Assembly: GCA_030248135.1 (NCBI GenBank)
Contig: JASANC010005620.1
Location: 1-64,000, forward strand
Direction: 5' to 3'
From: Theristus sp. LFF4_11
Lineage: Eukaryota > Nematoda > Chromadorea > Monhysterida > Xyalidae
Length of the DNA stretch: 64,000 bases
Position numbers and translations under genes: made by a program. Positions 48,101 to 58,893 of this stretch are shown here, piece after piece. Each line of letters starts with the position of its first letter. Position 1 is the stretch's first letter. The notes beneath the pieces were generated by a model. The model was given only the letters and a program-made list of their open reading frames with translations, had not been told where the DNA came from and did not search any database.

Positions 48101-48295
48101 GACCAATCCAGTCGTAATATGATTGAGCTCAGTTTCAGTGTTCAGTATTAGTTTTTGTCTGTCAGCAACGAAATAAATAGAAAAGCACTCAGAAACTTCA
48201 CTTCAGCTTATTCCAGGGTTGTATGTGACCTAAGCAAAGCCTTTTTGATAAGATGAAAATGTTGCTTGCAATGAGTCGTTGGTTGTGGGCAGTAC

Positions 48296-48405
48296 CGTGG
48301 GCGGGGGGCAGTACCGAAGGCGAAAGCAAATTTTCGAGGGGGGAGGGGTGTCGTCACGTGGGGGGGGTGCCAAAAATCGTCTTGAATCGACCCCCCCCCC
48401 CCACC
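48296..48405. repeat. G-run word array, segment 1
   Basis: Short words separated by G runs: CAGTACCGAAGGCGAAAGCA... , TGTCGTCACGT, TGCCAAAAATCGTC, then a long C run. The same word order recurs at 52101-52190 and 53480-53565. Confidence 0.9.
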
Positions 48406-49147
48406 TAGAGATGTCAAGAAAAAAAATTTCTATTTTTTTTCTTTAAAAAAAAATTTTTTTTTTTAAATTTTTTTTAATGAAAGTTGTTCAGAATTTTTCA
48501 GGGAGTCCGAATATCACCATCTGAGGAGCCACCGACTTACCATATGACCCCCACTCATATGGGAGGAGGGTGAAAATTTCAGACTTGGTTTCGGCGACCC
48601 CATTTTTCCACCGACGACATCACGTCTCGTGTTTTGCCTCTCAATTCACCTCAAATAACACGGAAACAAGTTCAACAACAAACCGGTGTGATCATGCTGA
48701 CGACACGAGGCGAAACAGCAACGAGCAACCAACGAAGTTACGCTTGCAGTGGCAGACAGTGCAATTTCGACCTTTCGAGATCCTGAAAAACGATGCGTAA
48801 ATGTGAGTTCTCTGCTTCTATCTCACCTTAGCGGCATCGGAATTTGTTGAACTAGCCTTTGCGACGCTCAAGTACTTCAATGCGCGAGTCGATCATCACT
48901 CACCAAGGCTAAAAACAGTCGATAAATCAATCCAGAATACCACCTGCAGCGTTGAAGACTAAGTGACAAGGTAAAGTCAAAGAAAATTTTTGTTGAACTT
49001 TCGAAAAATTATGCCAAAAACGGCATTTTCAGGGCACATTAAAGAAAAAATTTCAAAAATTTTTAATAAAAAAATAATAATAAATGCTCATTTTTTTACT
49101 TTTTTTTTTAAAATTAAAAAAAAAATTTTTTTACCCTTACATCTCTA
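48406..49147 (+). mobile_element. hAT-like element family 1, copy 3
   Basis: 742 bp, ends as in 7768-8536, with a perfect 8-bp duplication CCCCCACC (48398-48405 and 49148-49155). It is inserted into the G-run word array and carries the 76-codon ORF at 48570-48800. Confidence 0.93.
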
Positions 49148-49616
49148 CCCCCACCCCCCACGCGGAGGTCTCGGGCAGTACCGTGGGCCCAAAAAAATTT
49201 TCGAGGGGGGGGGTATGGTACCGTGGGGGGGTGCCGACCAAAAAGTGAGGGGGGGGGGGTCCAACCTATGGTAACGTGGGACCCCCCCCCAGGGGGGTCC
49301 CATGGGGGGTGCATTTTTTCAAAATTTTCTGTGGGGGGGGTCCACCCCCCCCCCCCCCATGAAATTTTTTCGCTCAAATTTGAAAGGAAAAACGCTAAAT
49401 TTTGCTGCAAAATCTTTGAAATAACAATGAAGATGGTCAAGTTATCATATATTCAGCTTATATTATGGACTTTATAGACAAAAAATCATGATTTTCGAAA
49501 AAAAATTTAGGGTGTGCAGAAAATTTTGGGGGGGGGGGTGTCCGCCAGACAAAATTTCATGGGGGGGGGTGGGGGGGGTGTCGGCCAAATTTTCGAGGGG
49601 GGGGGGGGTACGATGG

Positions 49617-50660
49617 GGGCGTAATGCATCATTATTAAAACAGGTGCATGTGCAGTGGCGGTGCCCCTGCCCTTTAACACAGGAAAGAAAAAAATGCAAA
49701 AACTAAATTGATCATTTTCACCTTATAAAAAAGGCTTGGCTTAGAATTAGGATTAGGTTTAGGATTAGGAACCTACAACGGCTCATTGCAAGCAACCTCT
49801 GATCAGAAATCAAAAAAATCACTTTTAAGTATGCATACAAATCCGATGGGGGGGGGGTGCCCTGTTTTAGGGGGGGGGGGTGGCACGGTGCCCCCCCAAC
49901 CCCCCCCCACCCGACGGTCTCGGGTGCTCTGGGGGGGTGTACCCCCCCCCACCCCCCCCCCCGCCCACGGTACTGGTCTCGGGTGTTCTGGGGGAGGGAT
50001 TTTTTCGCATAAATTTTGAAGGAAAAACGCTAAATTTTGCTGCAAAATCTTTGAAATTACAATGAAGAATGTCAAGTTATCATATATTTAGCTTATATTA
50101 TGGACTTTAAAGACAAAAAATCATGATTTTTTAGCAAAAATTCATGATTTTTGAGTGGTCCGAGAAAATTTTTGAGGAGTGTCACTGACTGTTACTTAGG
50201 TCCACCATGTAGGGGGGGTGGGTGGCATAGTTGTTCCAGAGCCGAGGGGTTGGGGGGGGGGCCGATATAGATAGCTGGAGCAAATTTTCCAGATAGATAG
50301 ATAGCTGGAAAATTTTGGGGGGGGGGGGCGCCGGGGGGGCCATCCATCAGTACGTGGGCCCAAAAAGATTTTCGAAGGGGGGGGGGTATGGTGCCGTGGG
50401 GGCCTGGGGGGGTGCCGACCAAAAAGTGAGTGGATTTGTATACATTCTTAAAAGTGATTTTTTTGATTTTTGATCTGAGGTTGCTTGTAATGAGTCGTTG
50501 TAGGTTCCTAATCCTAAACCTAATCCTAATCCTAAGCCAAGCCTTTTTGATAAGGTGAAAATGATCAATTTAGTTTTTGCATTTTTTTCTTTCCTGTGTT
50601 ATGGAGGAGGAGCACCGGAACTGCAGATGCAGCTGTTTTAATAATGATGCATTACGAAGT
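49617..50660. repeat. Inverted repeat with arms of about 235 bp
   Basis: The arm at 49617-49855 is repeated in reverse complement at 50425-50660. Shared words: TAATGCATCATTATTAAAAC, AACTAAATTGATCATTTTCA, GGATTAGGTTTAGGATTAGG and AATCACTTTTAAG. The 570-bp centre holds G-run words and a truncated family-2 hAT (50229-50345). Confidence 0.85.
50229..50345. mobile_element. hAT-like element family 2, truncated copy
   Basis: It starts CATAGTTGTTCCAGAGCC and runs through the GATAGATAGATAGCTGG words, then breaks off into a G run. Its right end is absent. Confidence 0.75.
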
Positions 50661-51290
50661 GAGGGGGGTCCAACAAACCGTAATGCTTCTTTATTAAAAA
50701 CGCACGCGCACGTGCATCGGCATCGCACCTGCACTTTCCAATGAGCATGCAGCACACGCACAGCACCCAGATACTTACACGCGCTGCGTCCCAAGCAATT
50801 AGCACATGCGCCAAACGTTCTAAACAATCTCGTAACACAACAATGAACTCCAAAAAATCACAATTCTAGAATTTCAAGAGAAATTTTGTTTTGTTAAAAC
50901 TGAAAACTCAGAATAAACAAATAAAAACAAAATAAAGAAAACGAACCGAGTGAAACGAACACAACAAACCTTCGCTCAATGACGTTTCTTGGCACAAACG
51001 CAAAAAACAAACAGACTTTCATTCTCTCACTAACACTTTTTTCGTTTCCTTCTTGAAGAAAGCGGAAAAGGAATTTTGATTGCAGGAAAGAACGGATTCA
51101 TTCAGACAACTGAAACGGTTGCGAATTTTTTGAAAGTGAATGTGCGGCTTCTGTTTTGGTGAAAGATGCAAGAGCGAGATGTTTTTTTGCTTGTTCGTGT
51201 CAAAGAGACAACTGATCGCTCAATTTATTTTCGTGCCAAATTCTGATCAGACAGAGCTACTACCACTACCAGAACGCGAAAAACTATGGT
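50661..51290. other. Spacer between G-run arrays
   Basis: No gene recognised. Ordinary composition; two overlapping minus ORFs near 50570-50853 have no motif. Confidence 0.4.
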
Positions 51291-54279
51291 AACGTGGGAT
51301 GGGGGGGGTGCCGCTTAAATTTTGGGATCACAAAGTTGCTTTCTTTTGTTTTGCTTTCAAAGATAATTGTGAATCGGAAAGAGAAATAAAGAACAAGAAC
51401 AAGAACAAAAAAACGCTAAATTTTGCTGCAAAATCTTTGAAATTACAATGAAGATGGTCAAGTTATCATATATTCAGCTTATATTATGGACTTTATAGAC
51501 AAAAAATCATGATTTTCGAAAAAAATTTTAGGGTGTGCAGAAAATTTGGGGGGGGCGGCGCGGGTCTCCGTCCGCCAGACAAAATTTAATGGGGGGTGTA
51601 GGGGGGTGTCGGCCAAATTTTCGAGGGGGGGTCCGATGGGGGGGTGCCCGGTTTTAGGGGGGGTGGCACGGTGCCCCCCCTCCACCCCCCCCACCTGACG
51701 GTCTCTGGTGCTCTGGGGCAGTACCGTGGGCGAGGGGGGGTGGGGGGGGGGTACACCCCCCCAGAGCCCCAGAGACCGTCGGGTGGGGGGGGGGGGGGGG
51801 CCGGGGCGGGGGGGCACCGTGCCACCCCCCTTAAACCCGGGAACCCCCCCCAGCGCACCCCCCCCTCTAAAATTTGGCCGACACCCCCCCCCCACACCCC
51901 CCATGAAATTTTGTCTGGCGGAGACCCCCCCCCAAAATTTTCCGTACACTGTAAAATTTTTTTCGAAAATCATGATATTTTGTCTATAAAGTCTATAATA
52001 TAAGCTGAATATATGATAACTTGACCATCTTCATTGTAATTTCAACGATTTTGCAGCAAAATTTAGCGTTTTTCCTTCAAAATTTAAGCGAAAATTTATC
52101 ATGGGGGGCAGTACCGAAGGCGAAAGCAAATTTTCGAGGGGGGGGTGTCGTCACGTGGGGGGGTGCCGAAAATTTTTCAGTGGGGGGTGCACACCCCCCC
52201 ACCCCACCCATGAGATTTTTTCGCTTAAATTTTGAAGGAAAAACGCTAAATTTTGCTGCAAAATCTTTGAAATTACAGAAAGATATTTGAGTTGTTACGT
52301 AGTTTATTTGGGTTTGCTTATTAGGACGACAATAAAAACAGACCGAACCCTGATCACAGATTATCACAGCTTATATAGCCAATATAGTTACATGTAATTA
52401 CACAGTTATCGTTATTCCCAACTTTACAATGAAGAATGTCAAGTTATCATATATTTAGCTTGTATTATAGACTTTAAAGACAAAAAATCATGATTTTTGA
52501 GCAAAAATTCATGATTTTTGGGTGGTCCGAGAAAATTTTTGGGGGGTGTCACTGTTACTTAGGTCCATCTAGGGGGGGGGGGTGGGGGGGGGGTCTAGCA
52601 AAGTTCGAGGGGGGTGTGGATGGTCCAGTGTCAGGTTTTGGGGGGTGGGTGTCGCGTGACCCCCCACCCCCCCCCCCACGCGGAGGTCTCGGGTGCTCTG
52701 GGGGGGGTGTACCCCCCCCCACCCCCCCTCGTCTTCGGTACTGATGGGGAGTGGGGGGGGTGGACCCCCCCACAGAAAATTTTGAAAAAATGCCCCCCCC
52801 CCAGGGGACCCCCATGGGGGGGGGGGTCCCACGTTACTATAGGTTGGACCCCCCCCCCCTCACTTTTTGGTCGGCACCCCCCCCCCACGGCACCATACCC
52901 CCCCCCTTCGAAAATTGTTTTGGGCCCACGGTACTGCTCTGGGGGGTGTACCCCCCCACCAGTAGCGAAAGTGCGGGGGGTGGGGGGGTCCACCCCCCCC
53001 GCAGCCACAAATCCTGCCCGTGCACGGGCAGATACCCGTGTACCCCCCTCCCCCCTTTACCTCGACACGGGTACTAGACTCCCCCCACCCCCCTCCGCGA
53101 GAAAACACGGGATCGCACCCCCCCCTCACGGTGGTCCTCAATTTTTTCCAAAAATACCGTAATTTTTGCATTTTTCTTGACGTTTGTGTCTTCCCTGCAT
53201 AGATTTTGTTGTTTCTGACCAAACAAGCAGCTTGTTTGCACAAAATATTCTGTATTTTACAAGAATTTATGTGTTTTTCTAAGGCAAAAATTTGGTATTA
53301 CCCGTGCGATCCCGTGCACCCCCCCTCACGAAATTTTTCTGCCAGTGCACCCCCCCCTCAGGAAAATTTGCTGCCCGTGCACCCCCCCCTCACCGAGAAG
53401 GCACCTGACCCCCCCCTCTAAAATTAGGCAAACACCCCCCCCCCCTCACCCGAGGTCCCGCTTTCGCTACTGCCCCCCACCAGTACCGAACGCGAAAGCA
53501 AATTTTCGAGGGGGGATGTCGTCACGTGGGGGGGGGGTGCCAAAAATTTTTCAGTGGGGGGGGGGTGTCAGTCATAGTACAGTGACACCCCCCCAGGCGT
53601 GGGCCATGGGGGGTGCACTATTGTAGAAAAATTTCTGGGGGGGTGCACACCCCCCACCCCACCCATGAGATTTTTTCGCTTAAATTTTGAAGGAAAAACG
53701 CTAAATTTTGCTGCAAAATCTTTGAAATTACAATGAATAATGTCAAGTTATCATATATTCAGCTTATATCATGGACTTTATAGACAAAAAATCATGATTT
53801 TTGGGTGGTCCAAGAAAATTTTTGGGGGGTGTCACTGTTACAGGTCCATGTAGGGGGGGTGGGTGGGGTGTCTAGCAAATTTCGAGGGGGGGGTGTGTGG
53901 ATGGTCCAGTGTCAGGTTTTGGGGGTGGGTGTCGCGTGACCCCCCCACCCCCCCCCCAAGCGTAGGTCTCGGGTGCTCTGGGGGCAGTACCGTGGGCCCA
54001 AAACAATTTTCGAAGGGGGGGGGGGGATGGTGCCATGGGGGGTGCATTTTTTCAAAATTTTCTGTGGGGGGGTCCACCCCCCCCCCACCCCCCATGATAA
54101 TTTTTCGCTTAAATTTTGAAGGAAAAACGCTAAATTTTGCTGCAAAATCGTTGAAATTACAATGAAGATGGTCAAGTTATCATATATTCAGCTTATATTA
54201 TGGACTTTATAGACAAAAAATCATGATTTTCGAAAAAAAAATTTAGGGTGTACGGAAAATTTTGGGGGGGGGTCTCCAC

Positions 54280-55104
54280 TAGGGTTGTTAAAAAAAACAA
54301 AAATCGTCATTTTTGTTTTTGTTTTTTTAAATTTTTTTTTTTAATTTTAAAAATCAAAGTTGTGCTAAATCAATCAGGGAGTCCGAAGAACCACATATGA
54401 TATGCAAGCGCCTCCCGAATGACACCCGTGTGGCGGAACTTTGCAGATTTTGTTTTGGTGACCTCCCTCAATTACCCCTTTTCCAAACCGTCACCATGCC
54501 TCTTCTTGTGTTTCTTGTCCGTCCATGGCGTAGCGGTAGAACTTCGGCCTACAGTTCTGTGGGTACCCGGTTCGAACCTCGCTGTGGACAAGACATACTC
54601 GTGGAAAATTAGAGTGACCAACAAACATCTCATGGTCTATTCCCTCCTGAGCCGAGGGTAAAATTGGGCTCGGGGCAGTAATTGCCCGTCTCCGCCGGAG
54701 TTTGGTACCTTCGGGTTTCCGGAACCGGCGCGCGTATAATTAAAAATAAATAAAAAAATAAATTGCAAACGGTGCAGCGAGCACAATCGGACGCTCTGCG
54801 AGGCTAATCGTCACCTTATCTGCATCGGAAATGGTAGGCTAAGCTTTGGGACGCTCAAAAACTTCATCGCAGATGTTGTCGAAGCCTAAAATCAGTCGGT
54901 AAAACGGCCCAAAATCGACTGCTAAAGGTTTTACGAGGTATAATCAAAGAAAATTTTTGTTGAACTTTCGAAAAATTGTGCCAAAATTGAGGTTTTCAGA
55001 GCATATTAGAGGAAAATTTTTCGAATTTAAAAAAAAAATCGGCATTTTTGTTTTTTTTTAATCACTTTTTTTTTTTAAATTTTCATTTTTGTTTAACAAC
55101 CCTA
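54280..55104 (-). mobile_element. hAT-like element family 3, copy C (inverted, carries a SINE)
   Basis: TAGGGTTGTTAAAAA at the left and GTTTAACAACCCTA at the right, flanked by GTCTCCAC at 54272-54279 and 55105-55112. It is oriented opposite to copies B and D. A tRNA-like SINE replaces part of its interior. Confidence 0.9.
54515..54755 (+). mobile_element. tRNA-derived SINE
   Basis: It has an A-box-like TGGCGTAGCGGTAGA and a B-box GGTTCGAACCTC about 30 bp downstream, 5' GTCC able to pair with 3' GGAC, then a unique body and an A/T-rich tail (AATTAAAAATAAATAAAAAA). Together these are the layout of a Pol III tRNA-related SINE. Compared with copy B, about 200 bp of the host hAT is missing at the insertion point. 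Confidence 0.8.
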
Positions 55105-55112
55105 GTCTCCAC

Positions 55113-55839
55113 TAGGGTTGTTAAACAAACATGAAAATTTTTTTTTTTAAAAAAAGAAATGAGTAAAAAAAAGAAAAAAATGACGATTTTTTTTTAAAAA
55201 AAAATTCGAAAAAATTTTTTCTAATATGCTCTGAAAACCTCAATTTTGGCACAATTTTTCGAAAGTTCAACAAAAATTTTCTTTGATTATACCTCGTAAA
55301 ACCTTTAGCAGTCGATTTTGGGCCGTTTTACCGACTGATTTTAGGCTTCGACAACATCTGCGATGAAGTTTTTGAGCGTCCAAGCTTAGCCTACCATTTC
55401 CGATGCGTAAGGTGATTCGCCTCGCAGAGCGTCCGATTGTGCTCGCTGCTCCGTTTGCAAGCGCTACGTTGTCTGGTTGCTGCTTCGTGTCGTGTCGTCG
55501 CGACACCATCAGAAGAATTGATCGAATTTCAAGGCGGTATGTTTGTCTTCACTTTAGCATTAGCTTAGCTGGGGACAATTAGTGACGTTTTGGAGGTCAA
55601 AACACAAGAAGAGGCATGGTGACGGTTTGGAAAAGGGGTAATTGAGGTCACCAAAACAAAATCTGCAAAGTTCCGCCATACGGGAGTCATTCGGGAGGCG
55701 CTTGCATATCATATGTGGTTCTTCGGACTCCCTGATTGATTTAGCACAACTTTGATTTTTGAAATTTTTTTTTTTAAAAAAAAATATTTTTTTTTTTAAA
55801 AAACAAAAATGACGATTTTTGTTTTTTTTAACAACCCTA
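55113..55839 (+). mobile_element. hAT-like element family 3, copy D
   Basis: 727 bp, TAGGGTTGTTAAACAAAC at the left and TTTAACAACCCTA at the right, flanked by GTCTCCAC at 55105-55112 and 55840-55847. It shares the middle target copy with element C. The outer flanks rejoin as a G-run word (TCCGCCAGACAAAATTTC). Confidence 0.92.
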
Positions 55840-55847
55840 GTCTCCAC

Positions 55848-56824
55848 TCTCCGCCAGACAAAATTTCATGGGGGGTGTGGGGGTTTGCCTACTTTATTCA
55901 AAAAGCGTAAAATAAAACGCGCTTTTAAAGACGTTTTGGAAAAATATTTGCATTTTGCTTGAGTTACAATTGTTCGGGAACATTTTAGCCGAAAGAAAGA
56001 AAGAACAACGCGCGACAAATGGAGATGAAGATGAAGCTGGCAGTGGACTGAGATGAGAATGACGATGGCGACTGGGCGGGGAATGGAACGGGTTACGGGT
56101 AGGGTTCAGTCAAAAAGAAAGACTAAGTGATTTTATTTTGACTTTGATCGAATTCTAAACCAAATTGACGAAAAGTCGACGTCAACGTCAACTGATTGAA
56201 TTGAATCAAACAAAACTCATTGACAGTTTTCGTTGTTTCGGGAAGCGATTATATCAGCAATCAAAGGGTGCCTTCTCCATTTTTTAGTCCGTGTCTGATC
56301 CTGATGTGGATGGACGTCATCACGTATCAGATTCAGATTCAGAAAACTCGCAGTTCGCAGATGCATCAATCGGTCCAGTGTCATCATGACGTCTTCTTCA
56401 TTCCCGACGCAGACATTTCATGCCACCGCAACATGGGCGGTGGAAATGCTGACGGATAGTGAAGTTTTTATGTTTTCGTTCTTTGCTTTGTTGTTTTTTA
56501 AGCTGATTTGAAAAATTTTTCAGAAATGACACCGAAACACGACCATGGGGAGCTGACAATTCGTTTAACGGACGACCGACGATTATTGAGTCGATGGAAT
56601 TTCAGCAGCTTATCAGCCGTAGTCCTTCATTCACTCACAGTTCTGAGTTCACACACTACACACAATGGTAATGCATGAAGTCGTCAACATTGACTTTGGC
56701 TTGAAAATCCATTTGAGTTTAAAATAATCAAGCTGATTGAGTTGTGGTCTTACAAATCGCCGAGATTGTGTCGCGATTCTATTGGAGATCATAACCATGC
56801 CCGCCCGACGGTGTGGGGTACCGA
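55848..56824. other. Spacer with possible unassigned exons
   Basis: Two coding-like stretches on the plus strand: about 56289-56397 (DPDVDGRHHVSDSDSENS; acidic, Ser-rich) and about 56526-56669 (RPTIIESMEFQQLISRS), each bounded by plausible acceptors. They do not resemble DNAJC21 and I cannot assign them. Otherwise nothing is recognised. Confidence 0.3.
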
Positions 56825-57032
56825 TGTGCGCAACCCTCAAACCGGTGTGCAGGCCGCCAGAACAAACTGCGAGATTTAATTCATTGCACCGGGACCGGCT
56901 GCCTTGCAAATGGTGCGCACCCCTCAAAATGGTGCCGAGCCCTCAAAATGGTACACAGCCTTCAAACCGGTGTCGCCGAAATGCCACCGCAAAAATTTCT
57001 TGCGGGTTGCACACCGGTTTTGAGGGCTGCGC
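56825..57032. mobile_element. Small palindromic MITE-like element
   Basis: About 208 bp with near-perfect inverted ends: GTGCGCAACCCTCAAACCGG at the left, and at the right the inverse of GTGCGCAGCCCTCAAAACCG. Inside are three direct copies of a CCCTCAAAATGGT-like word. No TSD identified. Confidence 0.65.
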
Positions 57033-57059
57033 ACGTTGATGTGGAGCAAGACGAGATGG

Positions 57060-58267
57060 ATGGAGGGGGGGGGGGGGCGGAGGTGAACGGGGATCGATCG
57101 TGCATAGCGCGCTCTATTGTCTCGTCTGTGAGCGAGCCTTCAAATCGTTCGTGCGGTTGTTTTTTGTAGTTTCAGGAAGACTAAACAAAACTTTCTGATT
57201 GGTACGCTGGTTTGCGTGATAGCGTGAAAAAAACGTGATGACTGTTGCAAGCTCTGCATCTGAGAGAATTTCTAGCATGAGCCATATGGGCATCCCAAAA
57301 TAAGTTAAGCTTTCTTAGTAACCAGTGCGCAGAACAATGTTGTTCATTGGTTAGATCGGAGCTGACAGGGTTAGAAATGTTATTGTTGGTACCTGTACAG
57401 TCTATCCTTCTACATCATATGCAATCAGCTGATTGGTTGGTGACCACGTGATGCACAAATTCAGGGCATAATCGTCTTGCAGTCAAAAGCAACGCGCCAA
57501 CCAGGACCGATCAAAAAAAAAATCACCGCGACGCAGTGGTTGAGCTAAAGAAACAACTGACCGAAGAGGATTGGACTTTGCTGAATGACACGATCCAGGA
57601 TGATAATGACGTCGACGACGTGGGCGAAATGCAGAACGGAAACACCAGGTTGGATAAAAAATGCTCAAGTTTTGTTGGAAAGAGGCGAAGAATAAAGAAA
57701 AAATTGGGTACTCGACTGCAGGTCACCGCAGCCGGGCAGAAAAGGCAAAAAGAAACGGCAACGCAAGAAACAACAAGCACAGCTGCCTAGCACGCCGTCT
57801 TCCAGCTCCGATTCAGACCGGGAACAAGACTTATCATTGAATGAAACGAACGGTAAAACACAAAATGACAAAATTGCCGCGAAATTAGATGACAACGACG
57901 ACGAAGAAGAATACTCGGCTGCGGTTCTGGAGCGATACGTGCACGAAATGAAGCTGAACTCGAATGGTACCTCAAAAAAAACGATTCAACCAAACAAGTG
58001 AACACGGCCACTTTGAACGGCGACTCAGACGTGAAACCAACAGTGTCCTCCAGCCAAAAATCCACCGGCCCGTCGCCGCCGCCGCCCGATCCATTCGCAG
58101 TCTCGGATAAGTGTCGCACTTGCGGAACGTCGTTTGCGTCTCGGACAAAGCTGTTTGCGCATTTGAAACAGAGTGGCCATGCGAGGGTGGTGGTCGTTTT
58201 ATTAAACGATCCAAATTGTGAGCCGTCCGGGGGCAATAAACGGGCGAAAGGGGCGAAACGCGGATAG
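57060..58267 (+). CDS. DNAJC21: DNAJC21-type J-protein, C-terminal part only, frame disturbed
   Basis: DNAJC21 is a nuclear J-protein needed for late 60S ribosome biogenesis. Readable parts: about 57090-57160 (ALYCLVCERAFKSF, first half of zinc finger 1); 57505 or 57483 to 57648 (HRDAVVELKKQLTEED, like KHREMVALLKQQLEEEE); and 57722-58267 (KGKKKRQRKKQQ, then zinc finger 2 CRTCGTSFASRTKLFAHLKQ and SGHAR). The human zinc finger 2 reads CTTCHSEFPSRNKLFDHLK. The paired histidines of finger 1 are not visible. In the last exon the frame breaks at an eight-A run (57974-57981); one more A would restore continuity. No J domain is found upstream in the window, so the gene is incomplete, rearranged, or has exons I cannot see. 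Confidence 0.7.
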
Positions 58268-58479
58268 CAGAACGGCAAATAGAGTTCGTTGGCGGGAAAT
58301 TGGAAGTCTCTCCTGTGACATTGTGTGATTGGTTTTATTAATTGAGCAAGCAACAGGTTTTCTGGTTTGTTGCAGAATGCTTGCTTGGTTTGGACCTGAT
58401 GTTTACCTATCATACTTTTCTCATTGTTGCATTAGAACAGATTTAGTCAAATGGTGCTATGCTGCTTCTCACAGTATGT

Positions 58480-58570
58480 CTATTTAAACCTGTCATTTTT
58501 TTGCAGAATACAGAGCTCGCAAAAGAAGAAAGAACAGAATTGGAGTAAATTGCAAGATAACACATTTGGC
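58480..58570 (+). pseudogene. Duplicate of an intron-exon fragment of the dynein light-chain gene
   Basis: AACCTGTCATTTTTTTGCAG and the next 50 bases match 30450-30515 of the light-chain gene, including the intron side of the splice acceptor and the basic Arg/Lys-rich exon-like piece. It is therefore a genomic segmental duplication and not a retrocopy. No LC8 core follows it. Confidence 0.65.
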
Positions 58571-58893
58571 CACAAATAGCGTATTTGATTTCAACCAAAA
58601 CCCGATACATTTATTCTGCTTACTGTACTAATAAGTTTTGGGTGCTCTGCATTCTGCAAAAACGTAAGGGTTCAAACAAACATACTCCACTTGTTGCGTA
58701 AGCAACAACCTGTTTTCGTTTTGATTGTTTGCTTGTTTGTTTGTTGGGTGTGTTTCGGATTTTTCTGTTGTTTTGTACTGGTTGACTTTACCAACTAAAT
58801 TGTTTCGCTTTTTTGGTGATTTCACAGAGTGATTTGTCCAAATTTATGAGTCTGTGATAAACCGTCCACTGGTGACCTGAAAACCATTTTCAC

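Larger units (their letters stand above)
49148..54279. repeat. G-run-punctuated modular repeat field
   Basis: About 5 kb of short words (10-27 bp) separated by runs of 6-14 G or C. It is interleaved with an AT-rich block of about 140 bp (containing GCTAAATTTTGCTGCAAAAT and ATCATGATTTT). The AT block occurs near 49380-49510, 50020-50150, 51405-51540, 51950-52085 (inverted), 52228-52280, 52425-52525, 53685-53825 and 54110-54250. Words such as GTGTCGGCCAAATTTTCGAG, TGCCCGGTTTTAG, GTGTCCGCCAGACAAAATTT, TGCCGACCAAAAAGTGA and GTCTCGGGTGCTCTG recur in fixed order, in either orientation. The poly-G/poly-C runs give long but meaningless Pro/Gly ORFs. No gene is present. Confidence 0.9.

Noticed and set aside
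49114..54165. Many Gly/Pro-rich ORFs of 70-180 codons
   Set aside because: They arise from poly-G and poly-C runs and change frame with run length; no start context or domain.
54530..54605. A functional tRNA gene
   Set aside because: A and B boxes are present, but the cloverleaf is imperfect and the unit continues into a SINE body and tail.
57966..58000. A 34-bp intron to rescue the DNAJC21 frame
   Set aside because: Phase would fit, but it is shorter than every other intron here; a one-base homopolymer change gives a more natural tail.
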